Positions 9,511-18,489 of a stretch of DNA of 64,000 bases are shown here, piece after piece (the stretch's first letter is position 1; the number at the start of each line of letters is the position of its first letter). Made by a program: the position numbers and the translations under genes. The stretch is from Methylocella sp. GTDB lineage: Bacteria; Pseudomonadota; Alphaproteobacteria; Rhizobiales; Beijerinckiaceae. Below the pieces are notes generated by a model that saw only the letters and a list, made by a program, of their open reading frames with translations, was not told where the DNA came from and searched no databases. The DNA lies in contig JBBCGG010000001.1 in assembly GCA_037200525.1 (NCBI GenBank), positions 1,468,501-1,532,500 of the forward strand, given 5' to 3'.

Positions 9511-10800
9511 TCAGATCAAAGTGTTCCAGCTTGTCCTGAGTTGCGCCCGCTGATCTATCTGAAAGGTGTCCGCCAACCAGTCGGCGATGAGTTCTTGACC
9601 AATCGTCGGATGGTCGTGCTGACAGTGCTCAGCACCGGTCTCCTCGGGATCCACGATTCGGAGCGTTACGTCGACGCCCTTTGACGCCGCGTAATTATAA
9701 GCACGGCTCGCTTGAGCAACGGTCAGCACGTCGTGACCACCATGTACGATCAAAAAAGGGCATTTCATATTCTCAAGATGCCCTTCAAGCGTGAAACTCT
9801 TCATGATGCTATGAGCTTTATCCATGGATGTGGCCCCCAGCACCCATTTGATGTGGATCGCGAGACCGAAGTCTTCGCCTTTCTGGCCCCACATCTCATG
9901 CAGATCGTAAATCGCGCCATGCGAAATCGCGGCAGCGAGGCGACCTTCATAGCAGCCTGCGCGAGCGGCGTAATAGCCACCCATCGACGAACCGCAGACA
10001 GCGATGCGATCCGGGTCGACGTCGTTTCGAGAAACTAGCCAATCAATGCAGGCGCCAATGGGCACTTCAGTGTCAGGCCGGCTGACGATCCCGTGGCGGC
10101 GCAGCGTGCCGCCCTGGCCCGGTCCGTCTATCATCAATACCGAAATGCCGCGCTGCAAGCATCCATGCGCCTGCATGAACCACATCTCGTCCTTGATCGA
10201 ATCCAGTCCACCCATACAAATCAGGACTGGCAATCTGTCGCCGGGAAAGGGGGCGCGGACGAAGTACCCGCAAATGGGTTTGCCGCTCTCGTAAGGAATT
10301 TCTATTATCTCCCCTGGCGGATCGAGACTCGCCAGGAAGCGATGACTGCATGCCTCCATCTTTTCAAAAGTAATTAGCCGCCGCGGATCGGTTGGCTCAA
10401 GAAAAAACTCAGCCTGTCGATAGTGATTGGCCGCGCGAAGAAAACAGTTCATCGAAGTGCGGACGTGGCCAACGTCGTATTCTGATATTCCGCGCTCCCA
10501 ATTCCTGTTGGCCGCAGCTAGCCATTCACAATGCCAGCTTTCGAGGTCTCCAGGTATGATTCGCGACGCCGTCCTGAAAACTTCACTGACGCCGCCGCCT
10601 CCTTCCTCTGTCTCGCCGAGACTACGGCGTAGCTGATAGGAGAACCATGGATGCTGAGGCCAGTGATGCCAGCCGTACGGTTCGTAGTGCGACGAACTAT
10701 CCACCGTAGGCTGCTCGATTGTGTCGTCGGCGATCGCCATGCGGCGCAACTCTTTTGATGATGATCCAAGGATACCAGCCTTAACCAAGGTGGGATACAT
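9511..10800 (-). CDS. Alpha/beta hydrolase (dihydroxypseudooxynicotine-hydrolase-like)
   Basis: A 429-residue alpha/beta hydrolase with a long N-terminal helical region (residues 1-170) and a catalytic core: oxyanion region CMGGLDSIKDEMWF, nucleophile elbow CGSSMGGYYAARAG (Ser), and HGGHDVLT near the acid. Length and layout resemble C-C hydrolases such as 2,6-dihydroxypseudooxynicotine hydrolase. ATG 10800 is used; ATG 10740 (MAIADD) is an alternative. It is the first gene of the operon, with two palindromes just upstream. Confidence 0.8.
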   Translation of the reverse strand: MYPTLVKAGILGSSSKELRRMAIADDTIEQPTVDSSSHYEPYGWHHWPQHPWFSYQLRRSLGETEEGGGGVSEVFRTASRIIPGDLESWHCEWLAAANRNWERGISEYDVGHVRTSMNCFLRAANHYRQAEFFLEPTDPRRLITFEKMEACSHRFLASLDPPGEIIEIPYESGKPICGYFVRAPFPGDRLPVLICMGGLDSIKDEMWFMQAHGCLQRGISVLMIDGPGQGGTLRRHGIVSRPDTEVPIGACIDWLVSRNDVDPDRIAVCGSSMGGYYAARAGCYEGRLAAAISHGAIYDLHEMWGQKGEDFGLAIHIKWVLGATSMDKAHSIMKSFTLEGHLENMKCPFLIVHGGHDVLTVAQASRAYNYAASKGVDVTLRIVDPEETGAEHCQHDHPTIGQELIADWLADTFQIDQRAQLRTSWNTLI

Positions 10801-10802
10801 TG

Positions 10803-10830
10803 TGACTCAAGTCAAACGTAATTGTATACA
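10803..10830. promoter_or_regulatory. Candidate operator region of the left operon
   Basis: Immediately upstream of the alpha/beta hydrolase start lie a perfect palindrome TGACT-CA-AGTCA (10803-10814) and TTGTATACA (10822-10830), the latter of the half-palindromic type bound by GntR/FCD regulators. No regulator gene for this operon is visible. Function is inferred from position and symmetry only. Confidence 0.4.
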
Positions 10831-11005
10831 CTTTTGCTGATAAAATGTGCCGGTTCGCCGCACAAAGAGGCAGTGTGGCTATTCGACTTAGAAATAACCT
10901 GCAGTTGTCATCTGACCGCATAGGCTCAATCTCGTGCGGGAAGAGACCTCTCGTCTTCCCCCTGAAAAGTGATCCTCCCTGACGTATGGCTTTTAGAGCG
11001 AAGGG

Positions 11006-11107
11006 AGCAAACCTACGGAGATTGTCGCGAAGCTCCGGCAGGTGGAAGTGCTGACCGCACAGGGGAAACCCGTGTCGGCCAGAGCGACGAAAATCGTATC
11101 CATGTGA
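11006..11107 (+). pseudogene. IS3-family orfA remnant
   Basis: A 33-codon stretch reads SKPTEIVAKLRQVEVLTAQGKPV, the hallmark N-terminus of IS3-family OrfA (helix-turn-helix) proteins, then loses homology and stops at 11107. The preceding bases (about 10960-10980) also resemble an IS3 terminal region. The rest of the element is absent, so this is a truncated fossil. From here to 11300 I recognise nothing else. Confidence 0.6.
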
Positions 11108-11363
11108 ACATCAACGCCGACGTGGGTGATAAGCTCGTTTATGACCCGCGTCTCCAATGCATGAGGCTCGGCGCTGGCCTATCCAGCGCAATCCTCGATC
11201 AACCTGCATATTGTGAGACGGTCGCTCTCTATCGTAGGCGTGGACATCGTGGCAGGCTGGATGGCCAACCACCTCTGAACCGATCTCGCCGAGCCGCCCT
11301 AGGCTCAGGACCTATTAAATTTGCCTGAGATGTGATTCCTGGTCTCCGCATGGGGAGGCTGGG

Positions 11364-11732
11364 ATGAGTGATTTGTTTTTGTTGGGCGAGCGGCAGATGG
11401 CGCGGCTTGCGCCGCATTTTCCTCTGTCGCATGGCGTTCCGCGGGTTGACGACCGTCGGGTGGTCAGCGGAATCGTCTATGTGATCCGCAACGGCCTGCA
11501 ATGGAAAGATGCGCCCAAGGATTACGGGCCGCACAAGACGCTTTACAATCGCTTCATCCGCTGGAGCCGGCTCGGCGTCTTCGACCGCATATTCGCCGCG
11601 CTCGCTGGCGAAGGTCCAAAGCCCGAGCGCATCATGATCGACGCCACGCATCTGAAGGCGCATCGCACAGCGGCGAGCCTGCTCAAAAAGGGGCTCTTCC
11701 CCGCCGTATCGGGCGCACGAAAGGCGGACTGA
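11364..11732 (+). CDS. IS5-family transposase, first frame (orfA)
   Basis: A 122-residue product carrying the N-terminal DNA-binding part and the first catalytic Asp (IMIDATHLKAH). The preceding context WKDAPKDYGPHKTLYNRF is typical of IS427-group transposases. It ends at 11732 while the downstream frame (-1) continues with the remaining catalytic residues, so a full transposase needs a -1 frameshift near the AAAAAGGGG run at about 11688-11696. Confidence 0.85.
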   Translation: MSDLFLLGERQMARLAPHFPLSHGVPRVDDRRVVSGIVYVIRNGLQWKDAPKDYGPHKTLYNRFIRWSRLGVFDRIFAALAGEGPKPERIMIDATHLKAHRTAASLLKKGLFPAVSGARKAD

Positions 11733-12124
11733 ACTCGAAGCTCCACGTCGTTTGCGACGGCGCCGGCAAGCCCCTCGTCATGTTGCTCTCGGAGGGCCAG
11801 ATGAGCGACCACAAGGGCGCGCGGCTGATGCTCAAGGCTTTACCGCCCGCTTCAATGTTGATCGCCGACAGGGGCTACGACAGCAACTGGTTCCGCGCCG
11901 CGCTGAAGGCCAGGGGCGTCGAGCCCTGCATCCCGCCAACCAGAAGCCGCAAGCTTCCCATTGCCTATGACAAGACGCTCTACCGCCAGCGTCACAAAAT
12001 CGAGAACATGTTCGCCAAGCTCAAGGACTGGCGGCGCATCGCAACCCGCTATGATCGATGCGCCCACACCTTCTTCTCCGCCATCTGCATCGCAGCCGCC
12101 GTCCTCTTCTATCTCAATCAATGA
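11690..12124 (+). CDS. IS5-family transposase, second frame (orfB, made by -1 frameshift)
   Basis: The -1 frame continues the transposase: GGLNSKLHVVCDG, LIADRGYDSNW (second catalytic Asp) and HKIENMFAKLKDWRRIATRYDR (catalytic Glu with the K/R signature). It closes with a hydrophobic C-terminus. The coding start shown is the approximate frameshift point, not an independent initiation site. Both frames look intact, so the element may still be active. Confidence 0.8.
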   Translation, partial: GALPRRIGRTKGGLNSKLHVVCDGAGKPLVMLLSEGQMSDHKGARLMLKALPPASMLIADRGYDSNWFRAALKARGVEPCIPPTRSRKLPIAYDKTLYRQRHKIENMFAKLKDWRRIATRYDRCAHTFFSAICIAAAVLFYLNQ

Positions 12125-12136
12125 GTCCTGAGCCTA

Positions 12137-12481
12137 GACCTCGATGCCGTGCCCTTGCGCAATTCAGCGCGCGGAAAGCACGAAGATGGAGTGGACGGCG
12201 GAGACTTTCCCCAAAACGTGAACTTTGACATCGTGTCTGGGGCGCTTGGTATGAGGGGGCGCATTCGTCTTATTTAAAGGCTCGCTACCTTTGGCGCTTG
12301 GTTTCATCTTCGCTGTCCCGTTCCTATAGATCGCAGCGAAGTTGGTCGAATAACGCGAGCCTGCTGCCGTCGAATTCATCGCTGACAGCGGCGGGCGGCT
12401 ACGGCATGAGGCCACGGTTACGACTCCCTGGTCATTGACCAAGCCCGGGGATACTGTCTGAAGACCGTCGATAGGAGCGAA
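12137..12481. other. Intergenic, no recognised gene
   Basis: The 345 bases between the IS right end and the alpha/beta hydrolase stop contain only short open frames without recognisable motifs or ribosome sites. They may be debris left by insertion events. Confidence 0.4.
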
Positions 12482-13549
12482 TCAAAGGTTCAGGTCCCGA
12501 AGCCATTTAACGACAGCATCGGCAAGCGGCTGTTCATTTCCTTCGAAGAAATGGCCCTTCTCGCTTGGCGATCTGCTATCCGGCAAAAGTACGTAGTCCA
12601 CACGTTGAACAAGCGAGCCATCGGTATGGGCTGCATCGAGCAGCATATATGACTCGAAGGGCTGAACAACACTGTCCGCCTGGTCGCGAAGGATCAGCAC
12701 GGGGAGTGGAATACGGCGGATCCAATAAGTTCCATCCGCAGCACTTGTTTTGTCCCAGCGATAGGTCAGAAAGTGCTGCGCGGTGACGCCGGCCACCTGA
12801 CCTGAAAAATATGGCATCTTCGACGGCAAAAAATGGTCCGCCGTCTTCTCGTGAAGTGACGCTAGAGCCTCGCCTGCCAATTGCCTGAACTTGTCCTCGT
12901 CCTGCACGAGCATCGTGCGCGTTTTCCAAGGGAGATTTCCGAAAGCGCCGAGCAAAATCACGGCTTTGATGTCTTGATCCCAATTCGTCGCAGCATAGAA
13001 TTGCACTTGTATGTTGCCTAGACTATGTCCTTGCACCACAATCTTTCGATAACCGAGTGCTTTGGCCGTCAGGACCGCAGCTTCGATATCCTTGCGAACA
13101 TCGTAGAAATTATCGGTATTGATCTTTTCGTCGTGCTGACGAGTGTCGATGGCGAGCGCAGCATAACCCGCCGCAGCCAAACGGCCGCCCAATGCACTTT
13201 GCGGCAGTTTTCGGAAGCTGGATCCGCTACCGTGGATCATAATGACGATCGTGGTCTCGGTGACCGGTTTTGACGTCGGCTGCCACAACGCTCCGTCGAT
13301 CGAGGAGTTGTCAATCGCTGTAATGTTCAAAAAACGGAGCGCTACCTCGTCAGGCGGTGTGAAGTCGTTCGAAAGCCCTGCAGGCCGAGAGACGAAGGAA
13401 TAGTCAATACCGGCTGCTTTCTCCGCTTTTGCGAGTTGGACATGTCCCGATAAGAGGATGGTCCCCAAAACGGCGGATAGACCCAAACGCTTTAAATGCC
13501 GGCGAGGCAAAGCTCCGATCGATTTGAAATTGACGGCAGAAAACTTCAT
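12482..13549 (-). CDS. Secreted alpha/beta hydrolase
   Basis: A 355-residue hydrolase with a cleavable-looking signal peptide (RHLKRLGLSAVLGTILLSGHVQLAKAE). The core has an oxyanion motif HGSGSS, the nucleophile elbow VVQGHSLGNIQ (Ser) and a late His (EKGHFFEGNE). It is likely a periplasmic esterase or amidase. It lies downstream of the asparaginase-like gene in the same direction (gap about 236 bases). The ATG at 13549 has AAGGGG upstream. The substrate is unknown. Confidence 0.75.
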   Translation of the reverse strand: MKFSAVNFKSIGALPRRHLKRLGLSAVLGTILLSGHVQLAKAEKAAGIDYSFVSRPAGLSNDFTPPDEVALRFLNITAIDNSSIDGALWQPTSKPVTETTIVIMIHGSGSSFRKLPQSALGGRLAAAGYAALAIDTRQHDEKINTDNFYDVRKDIEAAVLTAKALGYRKIVVQGHSLGNIQVQFYAATNWDQDIKAVILLGAFGNLPWKTRTMLVQDEDKFRQLAGEALASLHEKTADHFLPSKMPYFSGQVAGVTAQHFLTYRWDKTSAADGTYWIRRIPLPVLILRDQADSVVQPFESYMLLDAAHTDGSLVQRVDYVLLPDSRSPSEKGHFFEGNEQPLADAVVKWLRDLNL

Positions 13550-13785
13550 AGTCCGGACACCCCTTCAAGCGCTGGATTCGGTGATGCAAGTGCGAGCCCT
13601 CTTTGTCAGGCTCAAGTCATCCTAAGCGGTCCAACTGAGTAGCTCAGGCGCGGCACAAGTTCAGCCTATCGCCAGCTTGGCGATCTCGCGATGCCGTTTA
13701 GGAACCGAGCACGCGCCCCTGATTCACAGCAAGGTGGTCGTGACCGACCATATGACTGACCCGGTGATGATGACCGCCGCCTGGA

Positions 13786-15486
13786 TCAATGCGAATCGAA
13801 GACCGCCTGATACGCGGCGACGTTTGTGCGGATTGCCTCGGATTCGATCAATGTTGGGTTGAGCGGGTCGCGCGCGGGCGGAAGACTGCCGAATTTCATA
13901 AGACAGGCCATGAGCAGAAGTCTCGCCTTCGTGGCCGTCAGATTGGACGCGGCAATTTGAAACGGGTGAGGATCGGCAAAGCCTTCCGTCGCGCCTCGAC
14001 CAACCTTGCATACCGGCAAACCGCTGAACGTTGCTTGCAGAAGGAGCATGTCGCGGGCGGTCGAGGCGCTGTGGCCATACGGCGCGAGGCCCTCTACAAC
14101 GAAACCGGCAAGCCGATTTATCCCGAGCTTATGGTCGATCGAGGCCCGCAGATCGACTTCAAGCTCGGCGGCGTCGCCGAAATCGAGGGTCGAATACGCA
14201 CCATCCTTGCTAATCGTGACAACTGGGATTGCGTCTGGAAGCAATTTGTTGTCGTCATCCTTGATTGCCACCTCGATGCGTTCGACGTAGCCGCTCGCGC
14301 TTTTGCGGACGGCGCTTGTCGTTCGAGGTAGCTGGTTGATGTTAACATCGGACAGGTGGGTGTGCTTATAGGCCGGCAGGTAGGTAAGCGCGAGCGCTCC
14401 CGTGCGACTGACCTGACCGAGGATGCCGCCGTGGCCGCCGGTCGCCACGTAACCGCCGGGTCTCGCATCAACCTTAGCGACTTCGCGTGCGGCGAAGAAC
14501 TGCTGCTCTTGGATGACCACAGTCGCGCATTTGTTTCGGCCTTCGGCATCTGCCCAGATCCGCGACGCGATGAAATGGACGGAATCCACGATGTTTTTCG
14601 GTCCATCGTTGCTGATTTGACCTTGCGGCCGCTGCGCTGCGTTCCCACAAATCGGCAGCGTCGTGTCGATGAGGAGATTAAACCAGTAGGCGGTCTCCTC
14701 GATCTGCGGGCTGCCCTGGGTCCAGATGATACCGTCATATTTCCCGCTCGACGCCACGGCTTGCATGTCGTTGGTGATGGTGGCCAACATCGGCCGGGGC
14801 GGCTGGGAAGCCAGATGATGCGGCTTGTAAGGAAAAAAGTTTTTGCCTCGAATTTCCACAGGGATGTCGCCCTGGCCGACATCGCTGCGCCGATGCGCGG
14901 GAACGCCCTTGGTGAAGCCGCCCGGCGGCGACGAACGGTAAAAGTCGATGTTCGCCATGGACGAAATCAGGTTTACGAGTCCCTCAGCGCCGATCGATAA
15001 ACGATCGATTTCTTCGAACGCTCGCGACCCGTCTGGAAAAAATCCCTGTCGCGCCTGACTTGCAGGGGCGCCCGGCGCGGCGCACTCCTCCTCCCAAGGT
15101 TGCCCGTTGGCTTGTGTCGCCATGTAGGGGAGAGGGTAGAGCCCATCTTCCGGACGCAGCTCGATCTCGTAAACGGGTCTGTCGCTCTCGCTTTGCCGCG
15201 CGTGACGAAATACGCCATCCGCTCCGATGAACCCGTCAGGCTCGCCGTATAATTCGCCCGCGTCGGATTCAAGCGGGTGGGCAGAAAATTGCTCTACATA
15301 TACGATCGCGGGAGCGGCGACCCGCTGCGCTCGCAGGGCGTCGAAAGCCGGACGCGAACCGTCATCATTGAGACGCAGAGGCAAGCCCAGTTTCTCCCGC
15401 GCTTTGTTGGAGGTCACAAGGGGCGGCGTGTTCTGGATAGTTGCAGTTGGTCCGGAGATATGTGCGATGCGGGCCTTCTCGGCCAT
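13786..15486 (-). CDS. Large asparaginase-like protein with altered active-site motif
   Basis: A 566-residue protein containing a type I/II L-asparaginase-like domain. It has an N-terminal HISGPTATIQNTPP segment in place of the GGTIA motif, then IWTQGSPQIEETAYWFN around residue 258, which aligns with the canonical GTDTMEETAY block, and VVIQEQQFFAAREVAKVDA, which aligns with the Lys-containing ARDVTK block. The catalytic Thr-Asp pair is replaced by Ser-Pro, while the Lys is kept. It is also far longer than the usual 330 residues. ATG 15486 follows a strong GAGGGAAG site, so the upstream extension to 15564 is rejected. It is probably co-transcribed with the porin gene. Confidence 0.72.
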   Translation of the reverse strand: MAEKARIAHISGPTATIQNTPPLVTSNKAREKLGLPLRLNDDGSRPAFDALRAQRVAAPAIVYVEQFSAHPLESDAGELYGEPDGFIGADGVFRHARQSESDRPVYEIELRPEDGLYPLPYMATQANGQPWEEECAAPGAPASQARQGFFPDGSRAFEEIDRLSIGAEGLVNLISSMANIDFYRSSPPGGFTKGVPAHRRSDVGQGDIPVEIRGKNFFPYKPHHLASQPPRPMLATITNDMQAVASSGKYDGIIWTQGSPQIEETAYWFNLLIDTTLPICGNAAQRPQGQISNDGPKNIVDSVHFIASRIWADAEGRNKCATVVIQEQQFFAAREVAKVDARPGGYVATGGHGGILGQVSRTGALALTYLPAYKHTHLSDVNINQLPRTTSAVRKSASGYVERIEVAIKDDDNKLLPDAIPVVTISKDGAYSTLDFGDAAELEVDLRASIDHKLGINRLAGFVVEGLAPYGHSASTARDMLLLQATFSGLPVCKVGRGATEGFADPHPFQIAASNLTATKARLLLMACLMKFGSLPPARDPLNPTLIESEAIRTNVAAYQAVFDSH

Positions 15487-15602
15487 GCTTCTTCCCTCAT
15501 AATGCGACTGCTTCACGTCGCCACGACCCGAGTCAGCGCTTCGCCTCGATAGCTGAAGCGTCAATATTAAGCCGCAGAAGACGCGCCATGGCTAGTTTAC
15601 GT

Positions 15603-17045
15603 TCACAACCCGCCGAGTTTCGGCAAGCCGAATGCATCGGCCCAGAAGACCGAAACCGCGGCCCCGACGAAAAAAGTATGCGTGAGCGACGGCGAGGGCT
15701 TTGCGAGCCCGCTCTGATCAGGATTCCAGATGTACTGCAAAAACGGCTTGAAGTTGATGCCTGGCGCAAGCTGGAGTCCGTAGTTAACTTCGATGAACTC
15801 TTCCGAGCTGCTGACCGTCTGGTTGGTGTGCTGGAGGCGCAGGCTGCTGTCGATGGCGGTGGTCAAGAGAGGATTTAGGTTGATCCACTGGGCCTCGAAA
15901 TTGATTGAGTCGTTGGGTCGGGACGCCAGTAGTCCTTTCATGGACAAACCGACGAAGAAGGCGCTGGCGATTGAAGGCTCGCCGCTTGTTGTGAAGTTGG
16001 CGCCCCCGAATAGGTATAGCGCGCGCTCATTCGTCATGTCCGGGCGCCATACGACTTGCTGACCCTGAAGCCAGAGTCCGCTCCTGCCTTGATCAACCCT
16101 GGCGGCGCCTCCGGACACTATGCGATTTTTGCCAGCCGCGTTGAGCAACGGATCACTGTATGTGCCGGTATCGATAAATCCGCCGATGTCGAAAGCCCTC
16201 GGATACGGATCATTTTTGAAAGTGGTGCGATAACCGAACTGCATTGGAATCGTAACGCCCGTCCCCTTGTTGAAATCCCAGTCTTCTCCGGGCCAATCGT
16301 CATGATGAATTGAGTTGAGGAGCGGCTCATCCTCATAGACGCCGACGTTGAAGTAAAAGGAATATGGCAGTCTCACCTTCGTGACTGCGGCCCAGGACGC
16401 CGTGAGATAGGAAGGAGATCCTTTGTCGAAGGCGTATGCTCCGGGAAGCGCGCAAAGGCCATTGATAAATTGGCAATAGAGGTCAGAGTAATCGAAATCA
16501 AAACCCACTGGGATGCGGCCGACCCGGACATCCAAATTATCATTAAACAGGCTTTGCTCGTAGGAAAACTCGTTTAGCCTGAGCGCGGCATTCAGCGAGA
16601 AGACGCGATTGAACGCAAATGCGCTACCTGAAAATGGCTCGGTTGGGACGCCGTTCAGATCATCGACGAGGATGTGAACCGAACCGCCCGGAATGCCGAC
16701 GATTCTATTCATATCGAGATCGACTCCAAGCGATGTGTACCCTTGATAAAGCCAGCCTCTCTGTAGGCCGCCGGAGATGTTCGCGTATCCCTCATTGATC
16801 GTGCGGCCGGTAATATAGATTCCCTGGTCCGCCAAAGTCTTGCCAAGATCTCTCCCCCACGGCCGAAGGTTGAAAAGGTAGCCCTCGGACACTCCCTCCG
16901 CCGGGTATGGCTCGACCGGAGGAAGAGCGGGCTGCGCGGTCGGCGAGGCCGCCGTCCCCTCGTCGCTCTGGGCCTCGGCCTGGGCAATGAAGGAAACCGA
17001 TAACATTAAGATCGTGAATAGCCGGTGGAATGTCTTTGTACGCAT
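15603..17045 (-). CDS. OprB-family outer-membrane porin
   Basis: A 480-residue outer-membrane beta-barrel with a signal peptide (LFTILMLSVSFIAQAEAQ). It has OprB/carbohydrate-selective-porin features: INEGYANISGG, GVDLDMNRIVGIPGGSVHILVDDLNG, VRVGRIPVGFDFDYSDLYCQFINGLC, and a C-terminal aromatic strand region. ATG 17045 is preceded by a G-rich ribosome site. It is likely the entry channel for the compound degraded by the cluster. A GntR-type palindrome lies about 93 bases upstream. Confidence 0.82.
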   Translation of the reverse strand: MRTKTFHRLFTILMLSVSFIAQAEAQSDEGTAASPTAQPALPPVEPYPAEGVSEGYLFNLRPWGRDLGKTLADQGIYITGRTINEGYANISGGLQRGWLYQGYTSLGVDLDMNRIVGIPGGSVHILVDDLNGVPTEPFSGSAFAFNRVFSLNAALRLNEFSYEQSLFNDNLDVRVGRIPVGFDFDYSDLYCQFINGLCALPGAYAFDKGSPSYLTASWAAVTKVRLPYSFYFNVGVYEDEPLLNSIHHDDWPGEDWDFNKGTGVTIPMQFGYRTTFKNDPYPRAFDIGGFIDTGTYSDPLLNAAGKNRIVSGGAARVDQGRSGLWLQGQQVVWRPDMTNERALYLFGGANFTTSGEPSIASAFFVGLSMKGLLASRPNDSINFEAQWINLNPLLTTAIDSSLRLQHTNQTVSSSEEFIEVNYGLQLAPGINFKPFLQYIWNPDQSGLAKPSPSLTHTFFVGAAVSVFWADAFGLPKLGGL

Positions 17046-17137
17046 GACAGGCCCCCCTGTACAATACAAGCCTTGCACACCTCGATGTGATCGGCGGCTT
17101 CACAACGCCTTTGCATCATCCGTGCCATATCGTCTGT

Positions 17138-17148
17138 TTGTCAGACAT
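17138..17148. promoter_or_regulatory. GntR/FCD-type operator copy 1 (porin promoter)
   Basis: TTGTCAGACAT, one mismatch from the shared palindrome TTGTCNGACAA found upstream of five transcription units here. It lies upstream of the minus-strand porin gene. Confidence 0.5.
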
Positions 17149-17646
17149 TATGACTGGATCGGGGGAGGCGGCGTTGAAAAGAGATAGCTTCAGGCAGGAA
17201 CGGTGCGCCGGATGGCGCCGATTACGCTGGCGGCCGTCCGTCGCGACAAAGGCAGTTCGCGACCATCAGACGCCAGCGGACCACCACTCAATGGGTAACG
17301 CAGCGGCAAATTGGCTGAAATTCGCTCATGGCGCGATGCCTCATCCGGCGCCGCCGATCTCTTTTCGAGGCGATGCAAAAGCCCGCGGATATTGCAAATT
17401 TCCGGCGCAGCCATCGCGCTACTTGAAAAGGCCATCGATCAACCTGGGCGCCGCGGTCAGCAAGATACCGGCGGCTCGGGCGGGCGCGTCGGCTCAGATC
17501 TGCGAGCGTACTCTCTAGGGAGTTAAGCGCTTCGCTTGGGTGAACGCATCCCTGTTCCGCGTCTTGCCAAGACGTCGTTATCGACGCTAGCTTCCCATCC
17601 GCCGCGAGATGATATCTGCGCCAGACCAAGCAGCTCCGCCACTTCT
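17149..17646. other. Intergenic, no recognised gene
   Basis: About 500 bases between the porin promoter and the stop of the TauC-like permease gene. Open frames occur in several phases but none has a plausible ribosome site, a family motif or neighbour coupling. No clear terminator was seen. Confidence 0.4.
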
Positions 17647-18489
17647 TCAAGCCCCTCTGCCGCCTATCTCAGCCTGCCACGGCATAAGACGCCGCTCAAT
17701 CCAAGCAATCAGCGCGTCCAAACCGCAGGCGAATATCATCAGGAAAATGATCGGGACGAACATTGTTGCTGTATCAAAGTTGTTGGCCGAGTTGATGATG
17801 ATGGCGCCAAGCCCCGATATCGCCGTAAAAAATTCAGCGATAATCATGGCGACAACAGCCTTCCCAATAGCGAGGCGAACGCCTGCGGCGATGTATGGGA
17901 GCGCGGCGGGAAGAATTATCCGTCGGAGAATGACGAAGTCACTGGCGACAAACGATTTTCCGACCTCTATCAGGCTTTTGGGAACGGCTTGGACGCCAGC
18001 CCATGTGTTTATGCAAACCGGAAAGACCGACATCAGGAAAACTACCGCAACCTTTACGGCGAGCCCCAGGCCGAGCCACAATACAAGAAGCGGCACAAGA
18101 GCAACCAGGGGCATCGCGTAACCGGCGATAACGTAAATCCCGAAGGCTGCCTCGATAACGCGGAAGCGGCCAATCACCAGCCCGAGAGGAATGCCGACAA
18201 CAATCGATAGGATATAGCCTAGAGAAAGGGTCTCCGCGCTCTGAAGAGCCGCAGGAACGAACTGGCCTGACCTGAGAAGCTTGATGAATGCAATTGCGAT
18301 TGCGCTCGGATATGAGCCGAAGACAGGATTGACATCGCGCCCAAAGAATTCCCAAAGCGCGAGCATTGAACACACGGACAAAACCGTGATGAGCCAACTT
18401 GATGCTCGCGACAGCTTTCCCCCGGCTACGCCTGAGTCCATCAAGAGCGGTTCGGAGGTGTAAGGTTTGTCTGCGCTACCCGACAGCAT
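17647..18489 (-). CDS. TauC/SsuC-type ABC permease
   Basis: Inner-membrane permease of 280 residues with about six hydrophobic segments. It carries the EAA-like loop SLIEVGKSFVASDFVILRRIILPAALPYIAAGVR typical of sulfonate/nitrate/taurine-type importers. ATG 18489 is chosen because AGGA lies 8 bases upstream and the overlap with the ATPase stop is only 14 bases; ATG 18498 is an alternative. It forms a three-gene importer with the next two genes, in an operon headed by a UbiD decarboxylase. Confidence 0.85.
   Translation of the reverse strand: MLSGSADKPYTSEPLLMDSGVAGGKLSRASSWLITVLSVCSMLALWEFFGRDVNPVFGSYPSAIAIAFIKLLRSGQFVPAALQSAETLSLGYILSIVVGIPLGLVIGRFRVIEAAFGIYVIAGYAMPLVALVPLLVLWLGLGLAVKVAVVFLMSVFPVCINTWAGVQAVPKSLIEVGKSFVASDFVILRRIILPAALPYIAAGVRLAIGKAVVAMIIAEFFTAISGLGAIIINSANNFDTATMFVPIIFLMIFACGLDALIAWIERRLMPWQAEIGGRGA

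Larger units (their letters stand above)
11302..12134 (+). mobile_element. Complete IS5-family (IS427-group-like) insertion sequence
   Basis: The element is about 833 bp. It is bounded by inverted repeats beginning GGCTCAGGAC (left, 11302) and ending GTCCTGAGCC (right, 12134). Each end is flanked by TA (11300-11301 and 12135-12136), the dinucleotide target duplication usual for this group. It contains two overlapping transposase frames. It sits between the left operon's promoter region and the alpha/beta hydrolase at 12482. Confidence 0.85.

Noticed and set aside
12164-12442. Minus-strand frame of 92 residues
   Set aside because: Low-complexity Ser/Lys-rich reading next to an insertion sequence, no motif or coupling.
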